Source: Nephrocerus scutellatus
Lineage: Eukaryota; Arthropoda; Insecta; Diptera; Pipunculidae
NCBI GenBank assembly: GCA_947095585.1
Contig: OX352763.1
Span: forward strand, 26,151,462 to 26,215,461
Length of the DNA stretch: 64,000 nucleotides
Direction: 5' to 3'
The notes below the pieces were generated by a model. The model made no database searches. It was not told the DNA's origin and saw only the letters and a list, made by a program, of their open reading frames with translations. Position numbers and translations under genes: made by a program. Positions 43,723-55,565 of this stretch are shown here, piece after piece. Position 1 is the first letter of the stretch, and the number at the start of each line of letters is the position of its first letter.

Positions 43723-43972
43723 TGTTGACGAAGACGCAGAAGCTTTAGTTGTCCAGCCAGACTATGCTCCTCTCCTAGGTTGTTTATCAATAGGTCGCGT
43801 TATTTATGAAAATTGTGTGGAAGCTGATACACGAACACGGCCTACCAAGCAGGAGGTAGTGTGGTCCATTAGGCGACACTGACACGGAGTTCACGGAGCA
43901 CCCATTGTGTTAAAGACAACTCACTTCTTGCTGATGTTACTGTAAATGTGTAAATAAACCTTTTCCCCAACA
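43723..43972 (+). mobile_element. Possible solo LTR
   Basis: It begins TGTTGACGAAG and ends CCCCAACA, giving 5-nt inverted termini (TGTTG/CAACA). An AATAAA lies about 20 nt before the end (43952-43957). The size is about 250 bp, in the range of copia-type LTRs. The flanking nucleotides do not show a clear duplication. Confidence 0.3.
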
Positions 43973-44359
43973 TATGGCAGTCATGTTGCTTTAGACTTGT
44001 TTTGACCGCACGGTCCAGTACTGATGTGAATGTTCTTTTCTTCTTTTTAAAATTAAATGGCGATTAGGCGTAACACAACTCAGTGAATGGAAGATTTTTA
44101 CGAAGGTAACAATTTCTTTTGTTATCTGAAATCTGAAATCTCAATAAAAGGAAAACGTTGATGTGTTAATTGCATTTCCGGTTCTAATGATGACCTCTAG
44201 AGATTGTGAATTATTGTTATTTAAAGAGAACACTGAAAAAACCTTTGTAATATTGGTAACTAGTGAGGCCCTGTTAAGGTGGTCAGTCATCAGCAGAATT
44301 GGGCGAATAACACAGAATGCTTCAGAATCTCTGACTGGTGGAAGTGCGATCAAACCTCC
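43973..44359. other. Intergenic DNA or unrecognised 5' UTR of the RTE copy
   Basis: A pair of overlapping frames at 44141-44389 shows no recognised protein. Nothing else is seen. Confidence 0.3.
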
Positions 44360-46720
44360 ACATGGTAGCCGCCGGTAATTTTCCTTCAATACAAGAAGAG
44401 CTAAATTATCGGGCTAGTCCATTCAAAGTAAGTTTGACGCTAGGCCAATAACCTGGACCGTAAAAAACTTTATTACGGAACCTCAAGTCAGCCTCGCATA
44501 CACTGATGGAGGACGACGACCACGGCAACGAAAACGGCTAAACGATTTAAGAATTTTCTAATGGAACGCACGCTCACTGTATAGAGCTCGAGCTGCACAG
44601 CAGCTATCCGATACTCTGTCCAAATATAATTCTTTGAATCAGTCGAACGGGAACTTCATGCCTGCCCTCAGTATGATGTGAAAATCATTCTTGGGGATAT
44701 GAATGCCAAAATAGGTAGGGAGCCAGTATTCAGGCAGTACATTGGCACCCATAGCTTGCACGAGAACACTCATGACAATGGAAAACGAGTCATAGAGATG
44801 GCAGAAAGCAATAATTTGGTCGTTGCGAGTACAAGATTTGGGCGCAAAAATGTTCACAAAGCTACCTGGGTATCTCCTGATGGAGCCACTCGCAACCAGA
44901 TAGATCACATGTTGATAGATAGTCGCCACAACCCGAAACTGATGACGGTACGCACGTACCGAGGTGCCAACGTCGACTCGGACCACTGCCTTGTTGGTAT
45001 GGTGCTCCGAACGCGGATTGCATCATCAGAAAGACTGCATCCGCGAATCAGGTTCGAGTCGATACGGCTGCCCTTCGAAACGAAGAGACCAGAAACAACT
45101 ACGGTCAAGCGATAGGTCACGCCATAAATGCAGGGAGAATAAGTCCCGGGGCTGAGATGGCGGGCGTCGAAGAGAAATGGACACGCCTTAAGAATACTGT
45201 CATTAGTACTGCTGACTCCATCTTAGGCAGTAGTCGTAGAGACCTGAATGACTGGTTCGGTGTAAGCTAGAGACTGAAATTAAGAATGTTGCGTACTGAG
45301 CAATGCAACGCGGGCATGGGAATATGAATATAAAGAGCTCAGAAGATAAGAAAAAATAGTTCACCGGCGAAAGAAAGAAAGAAAGCATCCTGGGAGAAGA
45401 ATCTCTTCCGTGAACTAAAATTTCTAAAGAGTTCGCGGTATGACGTAATATACACTGCGTTGCACATGTATGCATACTGCAAAGACAAAGAGGGTATTCT
45501 GATCACCGATCTCAAAGGAACTGGAGTCTCCACCAATGACTGAAGACTACCCTATGCTGTCGCCACCAAGCATAGACGAAGTTAGCAGAGCGAAAAATCG
45601 GCTAATAAAATATAAGGCCTCGGGATCAGATGGTATCCCAGCGGAGCTGATTAAATTAGAAGACCCGCAATACACCAAACAATTCATAAACTAATAGTGC
45701 AAGTATGGGAGAAAGAAGCTATACCAGAAGACTGGCGAAGAGGCATCCTGTAGGGAAGAAGGGAGAATATCACAAAACGCAGCAATTATCGTGGTACAAC
45801 GTTGTTGAATACCGCGTATAAGATTTTCTCCTCTATCCTTCAAGACAGGATAGCATCATATGCTAAAGTCATCATTGGTACATACCAGTGTAGCTTCATT
45901 CAAGGCAAATCAACAATTGAAGTTCAAAACTCACTTTTACACCATATTTTTATATAGACTTTAAAGCCGCCTATGATAGCATAGCCTGAGTAGAACTTTA
46001 TAAAGCCATGAGAGAATTCGGCATCCCAAATAAACTGACACGACTATGTTGGTTGACCATGACCAAGGTTATAAGCCAAGTAAAAATATCCGGATCACTA
46101 TCAAGCCCATTCAACATCTATAACGGGCTCTGACAAGGGGATGGACTGGCCTGCGTCCCCTTCAAATTTGACGTAACGGCGAGAAGAACAATCCTCTATA
46201 AGTCCATTCAGATACTGGCTTACGCAGATGATATTGAAATCGTTGGTAAAAACCTAAGAGCTGTACAGAAAGCTTTCATCCAGATCGAGCAGACGGTACG
46301 AAATCTGGGCTGCACCTAAATGAGAGCAAAACAAAGTACATGGTGGCCACGTCTGCGAGTAGAAGATCCAACATTGGTCCCTCAATTCAAATAGTGGAGC
46401 GCGAATTTGAAGTAGTGCAATCCTTTAACTATTTCGGATCAACTGTATCAGCCGATAACAGCATGGCACCAGAAATACGAGCACAGTTGCTTAAAGCCAA
46501 CAAAGTCTGGCTATAGTCTGTCAAGACTCTTCAAATCCAGGAACTTAACGATAACATCCAAGCTGCTGATATATAAGACAATGGTCATACCAGTACTTAC
46601 ATATGGATCCGAGACTTGGTTGCAAAAAACATTCTGATCTTTTAGCCGCGTTCGAGAGAAAAGTTTTACGGAGAATTGTTGGCCCCGTATGTGAGGAAGG
46701 ACGATTCCGGACTTTTTAAA
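44360..46720 (+). mobile_element. RTE-type LINE, longest copy with intact YADD box
   Basis: The 5' part ('cgggctagtcc', 'aacgaaaacggc') matches the 5' ends of the copies at 10300 and 56700. The endonuclease shows ILGDMNAKIGREPVFRQ (44690), RNQIDHMLIDSRHN and TYRGANVDSDHCLVGMVL (44890-45010), after an internal deletion near 44625. The reverse transcriptase shows KASGSDGIPAELI (45615), a FIDFKAAYD-like stretch near 45950, a GLRQGDGLA equivalent with a stop near 46130, and ILAYADDIEIVGKN at 46211-46252 with both catalytic Asp. The C-terminal region runs to 'gtatgtgaggaaggacgatt' at about 46710, where the copy is cut before its (TGA)n tail. Stops make it inactive. Confidence 0.85.
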
Positions 46721-47938
46721 TTAAAAATGTATGTTTATTAGTTAACGTGTTTATTAATAATTTTCGGAAAAAATGGTTTTTGCTTTGTCTCACGGCTAGC
46801 TTGTAGTTCAGCCTTTGAATTTATTACCGTCTACTGCGTTGTCACACCAGATTCGTACGTTAAGTACAATGGTTCATAATTTGCAAGCACAGTTTCCATG
46901 AAATAAAATATCTGGTCTTTCTGTATATTTTAAAAAGAAGGATTTTTGTTGAGTCAAGACACTGTAATTAATTGTCACTCCAGAAGCGAACGTGTGTGTG
47001 TCGAAAATTGAATCATAAATACCACAAGTGGCCATGGATTCCATTCGTTATACTGAATATTCGTAGGACAAAAAACAATCCATTTCCTGTGGACAGCTAA
47101 CGCTTAATATCAATTTAGCAGATATCCAGCAGACCGAAATTGTTATATTTTTCAAATGCAAATTTTATTCCAAATATTTGACACACTCTATAAAACACAC
47201 ACATATAGCGAACACTACATACTAAATTCCTTTGAAGCACAACTGATGCATGAATTTTATGTTTTTTTCCATGGGTGGAAAATTATTTCGCGTTGACTAC
47301 CGCTGTGCTTAATGGTCAAGTAATTTTTTTTGAATAAAAACAGCAAAATTAACAATTTCCAACCCAGCGCACCAGGGTTTTTTATTAATGTGTGACTTTA
47401 AAGGAAAAACCGTTCGAACATTTAACTCAAAGAAGTACTTGTTGGTTTCTTCTTCATCATAAAGTAAGTACCTACTTTTTCAGTGGGTTGTTGTCACCCC
47501 CTCCTGTGTTAGACGCGATACAAGTTCATGAGCTTATACTAACGTTCGCCTATGAGAGTATAACTCTTTCAATAACATGTTTTGATTTTTCATTTGAAAT
47601 TGACATTATCTCGGCATGTGCATTAGATATTTATAAGTCAAATTAAGGTCGTAGTGTTATTTATGAGCTCATCAATTCGACGAGGTAAGTTGCTACGTAA
47701 CTTGAATGTCCAAATTTTTGAACATAATATTGGCAAACAAAAAAATTTTTTAATGTGGAATGCGTGGATAAAAATGCTGGTACAGCGAACATGAATTTTA
47801 AAAACTCTTCCATATATATCTACTCGTAAGTTATCGCACAAGAAATTATGTTCGGAAATAAATCTTTATTAATTAGTTAATTCGCTCTATTCGTTTCTTT
47901 TAATCTTCGCCTTTTCTAATAGTATTTATCGTCATGCT
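46721..47938. other. AT-rich intergenic DNA, nothing recognised
   Basis: No exon, RNA gene or repeat family member is supported. Confidence 0.4.
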
Positions 47939-47953
47939 TTAATTAATAATAAT

Positions 47954-48244
47954 ATTAATAATATTCGGCGCGACAGACCATTGCGATCCAAGGCCTAGCT
48001 TCTCGCAACCATTTTTATTGAGTGTGTATATTTTTGCACACAAATGGAGGGGACCTACAATTTAATGCCGAATCCGAAGGGCGAACATAGAAGCTTTCCG
48101 TGACAAGTTTACTATCGGACGTTTATCAGACTTTTGCGAGAGGTGGGACACCGTGAAAAATACTTTTAGTGTTACTGGGATTCGAATCACGAACCTCCTG
48201 CTCAGAAGCCATGCTCTAATTCAATGAGCCACGGCACCCACTAA
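47954..48244 (-). mobile_element. tRNA-derived SINE, complete copy with target-site duplication
   Basis: On the minus strand: head 'gggtgccgtggctcattg', box B-like GATTCGAATCC (48178-48188), body with 'ctatgttcgcccttcggatt', 'aaattgtaggtcccctcc' and 'gcgagaagctaggccttgga', tail 'gcgccgaatattattaat'. Flanking direct repeats TTAATTAATAATAAT lie at 47939-47953 and 48245-48259, 15 of 15 identical. The repeat is AT-rich, so the exact border may shift by a few nucleotides. Confidence 0.85.
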
Positions 48245-48283
48245 TTAATTAATAATAATTGTTAATATGACGAAGAGTATCAA

Positions 48284-48890
48284 AAAATCTATATATATAA
48301 AAATGAAATGGTGTTCGTTGGTAACCGAATCACTTGAGAACGGCTTTGTTTGTTTACGCGCCAGACAACAAAAAAAAAAATAACAAACAGTGCGTGTAAC
48401 TTTTACGCGCGGCTAAAGTGTAACTTAGTTGATGTTGTTGGCAAAAATACCTCCAAAAGTCCCTAAAAGACCATCCAAAGACCCCCAAAATCCCCAAAAG
48501 AATCATAAAAAGGCCTCCGAAAGATCATCAAAAGACCTCCAAAATACCCCAAAAATGCTACCAAAATACCCTCAAAAGAATCAGTAAGGACCCACAAACA
48601 AGTTACTAAAGACTCCCCAAAAGATCCTTAAAAGACCCTCAAAAGACATCTAAAAGGCCTCCAAAGGACCATCAAAAGCTTCTCCAAAGGCCCCCAAAAG
48701 ACCTCCAAAAGACCCCAAGAGACCCTATAAAGACTCACCCAAAAAGACCCTTAAAAACCGTCAATAAACCCTCAAAAGACCCCCAGAGGACCCTCATAGG
48801 ACCATACCGAATTTCATACAAATCGGTTGAGAAATGATTTACGAGGGTAGTCCCAGAAATACCCGACCTGACTTATAGATAGCGGTTGTT
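48284..48890 (+). mobile_element. Helitron-like non-autonomous element carrying an A/C-rich array
   Basis: The left end 'tctatatatataaaaatgaa' followed by 'cacttgagaacggctttg' resembles 5' ends of arthropod Helitron/Helentron derivatives. The right side 'accgaatttcatacaaatcg' followed by 'gttgagaaatgatttacg' is a phrase common near their 3' parts. Between them lies the A/C-rich array. No Rep/helicase coding is present. The class assignment is from memory of such ends, not proven here. Confidence 0.4.
48445..48803 (+). repeat. Strand-asymmetric A/C-rich array, second copy
   Basis: About 360 bp of CCAAAAGAC-like words (cctccaaaag, accatccaaagac, accctcaaaagac) have the same irregular 9-12 nt rhythm and low G/T content as 31061-31726. 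It lacks the G/T-poor purity of a young satellite, so it is an old array. Confidence 0.85.
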
Positions 48891-48909
48891 GTATAAAAAG
48901 AAAGCCTGT

Positions 48910-49880
48910 GGTAGAAACTACCAGCCGTACAAAGCTTAAATTTGACCTTTGACGAAGCTACGTTGTTAAGTATATTTGTTTCAATAGTGAACGCTCAAAA
49001 TGGAGCTAGATTCTATTCTCGGGAGTCTGCTCCTTCGTTCAGAACAATAAAATATTGGGTGCCAGGGGGGTTTAAGTGAGGCCGTACGAACTGACAAGAC
49101 GAACATTGCAGTGGTCGACCAAATGAGGTGAGTACACTAGAAATGGTGAAAAGAATCCACAAAATGGTATTAGATGACCGTCGACTTAAAGTGTGTGACC
49201 TATCAGATATGTCAGGCATTCCAAAAAGTGCTGTACATCACATTTTCACTGATAATTTGGACACAAGAAGGCTGTGCGCAAGATGGTTTCCACTATTACT
49301 CACAATGGGATTTAAAACAGCGTCGTGAGGATATTTCAATCGAGTGCTGGGCAAAGTTTCACAGCAATAAAGAAAGGTTTTTACGTCGATTCATAACCGT
49401 TGATGGAACATGGGTTCATCACTTCACTCCCGAGAAGAAGGAACAGTCAAAACAATGGACTTAAAGGGGAGAGAGAATCTGCTCCAAAGAAGGCGACGAA
49501 AGTTCAATTTGCAGGCATTGTCGTGGCGACAGTTTTTTGGGATCCGCGTGGGATAATTTTCATTGACTATCTTCAGAAAGGAAAACAAATCATTGGCGTG
49601 AATTTTGCGAACTTATTGCAGCGTTCGAAAGATGAAGTCAAGAAAAAGTGGCCGCACTTGGCGAAGAAAAGGTTTTTTATTTCATCAACACAGTGCACCA
49701 GTTTACACATCCGTCAAAACTAAAGAGTAAAAGTTCGAATTGCATCCTCATGGAACCTATTCGCCAGATTAAGACCCCTCGGACTATTCACTGCAAATAG
49801 GGTATCGAAGTTATTGGATATCACTGGGAAAACTGTATCGAACTTAAAGGAAACTATGTAGTGAAATAAAATTTTTTTTC
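48910..49880 (+). mobile_element. Mariner transposon (mauritiana-like), inactivated transposase
   Basis: The N-terminal part is split by stops and a frameshift; the SGRPNEVS block is at about 49111. A continuous frame then gives VSTLEMVKRIHKMVLDDRRL, the helix-turn-helix region with SGIPKSAVHHI. TVDGTWVHHFTPEKKEQSKQ follows (first catalytic Asp in TVDGTW; the usual Glu is Gly). VATVFWDPRGIIFIDYL has the second Asp. A frameshift follows near 49690; in the next frame the third block reads LFHQHSAPVYTSVKT, so the catalytic Asp of HQDNAP is His. Stops follow. The left and right inverted repeats are not recognisable. It is dead. Confidence 0.85.
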
Positions 49881-49936
49881 CTAAAATTGTTCGTGTTTTT
49901 CATAAAGCATTGCAATTAACGAAATAGTGATGTATT

Positions 49937-50275
49937 AAGATGGCCGGATATTATCACCAATCAAGACTTGCGGAGAGTAACACAGCAGGAAGCAATCGCG
50001 CTCACCATCAGACGACGAAAATGGAGCTGGATTGGCCGCACTCTGAGAAAGCCAGCGGACGACATTACGAAACTAGCGCTCGACTGGAATCCACAAGGAA
50101 GCCGTCGAGTTGGCCGTCCTAGCAAGACATGGAAAAGGACAATAGAAGAGGAAGCAAGATCACAGGGGACCGAGTGGCGTCTCTTGAAACCTCAGGCGTT
50201 TAATCGAGTTCGTTGGCGGGCGTTTGTAGAAGCCCTATGCTCCCCCGCGGAGTAAAGGAAAGAAAGAAAGAAGAA
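49937..50275 (+). mobile_element. LINE C-terminal tail and 3' end (family E)
   Basis: RWPDIITNQDLRRVTQQEAI at 49940, RRRKWSWIGRTLRKPADDIT and WNPQGSRRVGRPSKTWKRTI, then RWRAFVEALCSPAE and a TAA at 50253. This is the conserved tail after the reverse transcriptase in a widespread LINE group; the middle part is the 'WIGHtLRK' motif. It ends in a GAAA-type run at about 50257-50272, the expected 3' simple-repeat tail. It is strongly 5'-truncated but its frame is open, so it is fairly young. Confidence 0.82.
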
Positions 50276-50929
50276 GATGTTCAAGCATTAATAAACCATG
50301 AACTATTTTTTTAAATAAGTTAAAGTTCAAATTCAAATATTTCATGAAGTATTGAAATAATTTGCAAACTCACGAAAACTTTACTTATTTCCTCACATTG
50401 CCAACAGTCGTACTTAATGCACTTTGTCAATGTCATGCATTATTGTATCCAATATATCGTTCCTGTCAACGCGGTAGATCTTCTTTCCACAACCACACTT
50501 AATGAAGGTTTTGTGTCAAGTTCTGGGATCAATGTTTTCATTGTGGTTATTACCATTTGGAATACGTCTTCGTCTGTATTCAATTGATTGCTTCGATGGC
50601 GGGCTATTCTAGCGGATTCAGGAAGTGTGTTTGAATTTTAAAATTTGAATTTCTTTGGATCATTATTCATTCTGACAGTGGATACCTTTACTTGGACATG
50701 TTGCACACCTATTACAATGCGTTTAGGTACATTTATGCACTTAATATGCATTAAGCTTCTCTAATGTGATAGGTGAAAGACACTTACTAGTTGAAAAAAC
50801 ATATACAATATTGTTATTGTTATCTGAATTATCCCAAGTAACAATTTGTATCCAAAATTTGGTCTACTTGATCAATTTTTGTGGTCTTCATAGCATCGCT
50901 ACAGATATTTGAAGTCCGAATGACTGACA
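50276..50929. other. Intergenic DNA, nothing recognised
   Basis: AT-rich, with no supported feature. Confidence 0.4.
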
Positions 50930-51430
50930 AAAAACATATCACGCTAATCGAAGCGGTGTTCCCAAAGGCTCCATTTTGTCTCAGACACTCTTTCTCATTT
51001 GCATTAATGATCTCCTGTTCGCTACTTCTAATCCAATCCATTCTTTCGCTGACAACAGCACTCTTAGCTTGTCATATGATTTCACGCTTTCTGCGCGCCC
51101 CTCTTCATCACAAGTGAAACTTGAATAACAGCGCATGCCTAGCACGTTAATTTCTGACCTTGACAGCATAACAAGATGGGAACTACACAATACAGTAGAA
51201 ATGCTTCCAAAACCCAATGTTGTCTTCTGTCGTCTAAGCGTAATTAAAACCTTCAACATTTACCCATGAATGGATCTTACTTTAAAGAAACTGAAAAACT
51301 AGCAATTCTCGGTATGTGCGTCAACAACAAGCTTCGTTGGAACGATTACATATTTGCCATCGCCAAGAAAACTGCGAAATATTTAGGTTTCCTAAAACGG
51401 TGCAAGATGTACTTCACACCCACAGATCAC
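50930..51430 (+). mobile_element. Jockey-like LINE fragment across the ADN box
   Basis: One frame reads VPKGSILSQTLFLICINDLL, then FATSNPIHSFADNSTLSLSY near 51015-51075. A later frame gives KLAILGMCVNNKLRWNDYIF and FLKRCKMYFTPTD. It is shortened by an internal deletion and cut sharply at about 51427 by unrelated sequence. Confidence 0.78.
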
Positions 51431-52859
51431 CGTGCCGTGACCGGTTATCAAAGCCCTTTGGTGTCGTCAATCGGACAACTACCACGTCTAGCATTTCTTA
51501 TAATTCGCGCAAGCGTCAAGTGTGTTGCACCCCTGTAATACTACCAACACAGCGTGCGCGTTAATGTTAACATTAGGAAAGGGAGGAAATGTCTACGAGC
51601 TTGCAATTTAAAGGCTTGAGGATCATATCGGTGCGAGAATACAAACATTTGGCAAAGCATTGCACATACGTGTTGTATTCTTTAATCTCGAAACTTAACA
51701 GTACGTGCAAAAAAAACACAAACAGAAACAATCGAAAGAATTATTTAAGTAAATTCCGTTGAAATTTTTTAACCTATATACAAATTCTTGACAGTTTCAG
51801 GACAAGCAGGCTTGGGTAGAGCCTTTACCCAAGAGGCGAAAATATCGAAACCTTTATTCTTTTTGTTACGATGCAATAATGAAATTTGCGGTGGTCTGGT
51901 TAGAAGTTACCGCCTATACTTTTTGAAATCACATAAAATTCATGATGGGTGCTGTACCTTATAAAGAGTCATTGCTCAATAAATAAAAATTTAAAAAATA
52001 AGCACGTAAGTGCACAAGTGGCAGAGGCAGACACTTTGAAAGTGATGCGTAAATATCTTCCGGCATCAAGCAGGAAAAATTAAATGCCTCAAAATATACC
52101 AAAGACAATCATGCAGATGCAGGAAGACAGGCGGCACATGATGCTTTTCTGCGCATAAATGTTACCTTTGTTCATCTTGGCTTGTACAACTTTTAAACTC
52201 ACTGAAGCTGAATCTGACTAAATCCGTTTCTTGAGCAGCAATTTTTCATAATTTACAATTAAGGATATCTCTTTGCTTTATACGCATACACACGATTTTA
52301 TGCGGTATAATAACATATCACAAATTCTTAATTTTGCCCAAAAATGCCAAAAAGAGTCCACCTCTTTTTTTTGGTAATGTAGTTTGTGGCTTGTTTCATT
52401 TGTCAGCTTCAGTTTTAGCTTTAGCTCCAGCTACAGTCCCAGCTCAACCGCGAAGATGCACAACGCTGCTGCCACCGCCGCCGCCGCCTCAGGTATTTCT
52501 CAAACAAATTACAAACGACATGAGAGTTCTTTGGTAAAAGTTGGATGATGAACCGGAAAAATGACAGTGTATAATGTACAAGAGCTTCTCGGATTATGGT
52601 GTGTGCATGTCTTTTTGGAAAAAAAATCAGGAATACAAAAAACTTTCACAAGAAGGTTGTTTAATGACAGACACTAAATTAGTGATTTCTGATTTGTGAA
52701 TTTTGTACATGGAAGGATGAAACGAGAGATGCGCTCAATTGATGTATGATGTGGGTACAAAGAAAATGCTTAAGTCGTTGTTTTATTTAAGGTAACATTG
52801 CGTTACAGTGTTCGAGTTTCGAAATATTTTAATCATCCTATCATCTAAGGTTTAAGTTA
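51431..52859. other. Intergenic DNA, nothing recognised
   Basis: 51427-51560 is GC-richer and unlike its neighbours but unidentified. 'ccaccgccgccgccgcctc' at about 52470-52490 is a short (CCG)n tract inside a chance frame. No gene is supported. Confidence 0.35.
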
Positions 52860-53815
52860 CTTGATAGAATCAGATGGTACATGGACGACCTCGAGTGAGG
52901 AATCCTTAGAGCTGTTCATCGAGACTCACTTTCCTGATTCAACTCGTTTAAGTGACTCAGGGGTTATTAGCCATTACCAAGAATACCACTATATTTGTAC
53001 AGATAACGTGAATATAAAGCGAATACAGTGGGCAGTAAGCCGTTTTAAAATCGTCCGGTCCAGATGGAATAATCTGGCGGAAATTCAGAACAACTCGTAG
53101 AGTATACATCCTTGGTTGAAAGCAATTTTCCCACGGTGACGTAAGGTTACCTACATTCCTAGGAAGTGAAGGAACTCAACGTAGTTTTTATCCCGAAAGC
53201 TATCCAAAAGACCTGATGCCTATAACTCTTTCTTCCTTTCTTCTGAAAACCCTGGTAAGGCTGTTATATGTACACATATGGACCATAGTTAAACCCAGTA
53301 ACTTTTCATTTGGATATTGAGGGTGCGTTCAATAACGTTAAAACAGATACCTACGAGCAGGCTGATCAATCATATGCTTTTAAGCTTTTAACCGATATGG
53401 AAACAGCAAAGTTTTTCACGGATGGCACTAAGCTAGACAGCAGAGTGGGACCAGCAGTATTCTATGACAGGCTGAAAGTATGCATCTCAGTCCGACTACC
53501 TGCTGACTGCAGCGTATACCAGGCTGAGGTGATAGCGTTTGGGGATGTTATGAACTGAACTTGAAGTATAATGTTCTTATCATTAATGTGTGGAGAGTCA
53601 GGCGGCCATAAAATCGTTGGAAGCGGTCTCACTGATATCAAAGTTGGCGTTGAGCTATCACTCTCTTAACGAGATGGGTAACCAGTTCAGTATAAGGATC
53701 ATTTGAGTCGTGACCCACTAGGATGGGAAAGGTAACTGCAAGGCTAACGAATTAGCTAGACGTGGTACGACTATCCAACTGCTACCGAAAGGGGCAGAGG
53801 TGGGGAGGCCGATTG
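52860..53815 (+). mobile_element. LINE with RNase H, rearranged copy (family G)
   Basis: SDGTWTTSSEESLELFIETH with FPDSTRL (52870-52950) is the region just before the reverse transcriptase in RNase H-bearing LINEs. MDIEGAFNNV near 53310 is the first catalytic Asp motif of the palm. FFTDGTKLDSRVGPAVFY near 53415 is the RNase H start, followed by DCSVYQAEVIAFGD with the catalytic Glu. CKANELARRGTTIQLL near 53740 holds the last RNase H block. Large parts of the palm are deleted. Confidence 0.78.
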
Positions 53816-53905
53816 CGATAGTTAAAGGATTGCACTAATTCAAATTCGCGCTCCACTATTCTAATTACGGGACCAACGTAGGATCTTCTACTCGCAAAGC
53901 ATTAA
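53816..53905 (-). mobile_element. RTE-type LINE fragment
   Basis: 'agttaaaggattgcact' followed by 'aattcgcgctccactatt' and 'gatcttctactcgca' match 8284-8357 and 18434-18512 of the other minus-strand copies. Confidence 0.8.
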
Positions 53906-55565
53906 TTATCGTGGTGGTATTTTAACACCACCTACCTGTGCTCAACCCCAATTGGCTTTGTTCTTGACTTTGAGAAAACTCAACTTCTCACTCTATAAAT
54001 AATCCAACTGAAAATCGTAGGCAACTAATGCTTAGCACATGCACTGCCGTTTTGCGGTATGATTCTCAGAGTTCCATAAAATTAAACTTGCACCCAGCGG
54101 TAGGTGAAGTGCCTCCGTCCACTTCATCTTATTCTTGTGTGCATTTAATTTTTCAGATGACTTCACATCGCCATCGGCCAACGGTGTGTTCAGTTCATGT
54201 TGTTTGATTTAATGAGCCACCAGAGCAACATCAGCAACAACAACTGTTGTGAATTTAACAGAGCAATGATAGCTGTTAGCAATTGATGGTGGTACCGTCG
54301 ACTTCTTTGCTTTTAACTTTCTTCCACAAAATCTCCTACCACACAGGTGGATGTACTGCCATAAACGAGTATAAGTACATAATTTATCTTAATATGTAAA
54401 TGTGATAGACAATCGTGAGCTGGTTATGACGCATACATAAGATATTTTTCGCTTTACCAACATTAAATCAGAATCACTGAATCAATGATTCACTGATGGC
54501 CCACTGGCTACTGGTTATACTCATTTTTATCTGTAAATGGGCGTAAAAAAGGTTATTTGCCATTTTTTAATAGACCGTCTTTTGTTATTTGTATTATTCT
54601 AGTTTTTTCAGTTACGCAATTTTTCAGTTTTTTGACCAGAAAACATCTTAATGACGTTTTTCGGCAGTTAAAGTTCAAAGGTGTTTCATCCGATCAAGCC
54701 AATTGCCACAATGCGATCATCTATAAATTACTAAACACGTGATATAAAGCTGCACATCTGTTATACATATAGTTGCCGAATATAGCTGCTGTATTCAGGT
54801 ATAGGGTTGTTTTTATGTATGAATGATATAAGGCAACAATGTGGGTTATTGAGTACACAAGTCCGTGATGTTTGCCTGGTGTGGTTTTTTAACTCCACCT
54901 ACAACAACCGTCACCACCTTTCAGAGCCCAGAGCTCTTCTGTGGAGTAAATTGCGCTATTGCTACAGTAAAGAGTTAGCTCCTGAGTAAGCCAGATTTTT
55001 CAGTCCAATTAGTAGAGTACCTCAGTGAGTGCTTAGATAATATAAGACACTAATCAAGACATGTTCGAATAAGGTCCTCAAGTACTTTCATTGACAACGC
55101 CTTGGGAATGTTAGTCGGCTTTCTCACCGGCCATTGGTACCTGATATTTTATTCTTCATAAACCGGGTCTTAACTGAACGGTAATGGGACATTTGGTGAC
55201 GGTGTGCAGGCTCTGACACGGAGGTTTTGGTGAATAAGACTACGGAGCATGTGAGACGAAGTGTCCTCCACCGGGAGATTTTTACTCCACTGGCGTTTGA
55301 AATGGAGGTTATCCGCACTGGGTTTGTCGGTAAAATCCCTTGACACAATATGCATTACATTGCCGCAGTATAGGTCTTTGGAAGAGGCGTTTAGACAAAA
55401 AAATTGGTTACGTTATAATTTTGTGCGTGGAATAACAGCCTATATCGGGATAGTGTCTCTTAAAAAATATATTGCGACAGTGAATAACAACCTAAGTTGA
55501 CTAAGTGAACTTCAACACTTTTATTTTAAAACGACATACATGCCCAAATCACCGAAAGATTTTTA
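53906..55565. other. Intergenic DNA with small hairpin motifs
   Basis: Hairpin-like words 'gtggtattttaacaccac' (about 53917-53934) and 'gtggttttttaactccac' (about 54882-54899) are similar and both continue with 'ctac'. No exon or element family is recognised. Confidence 0.35.
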
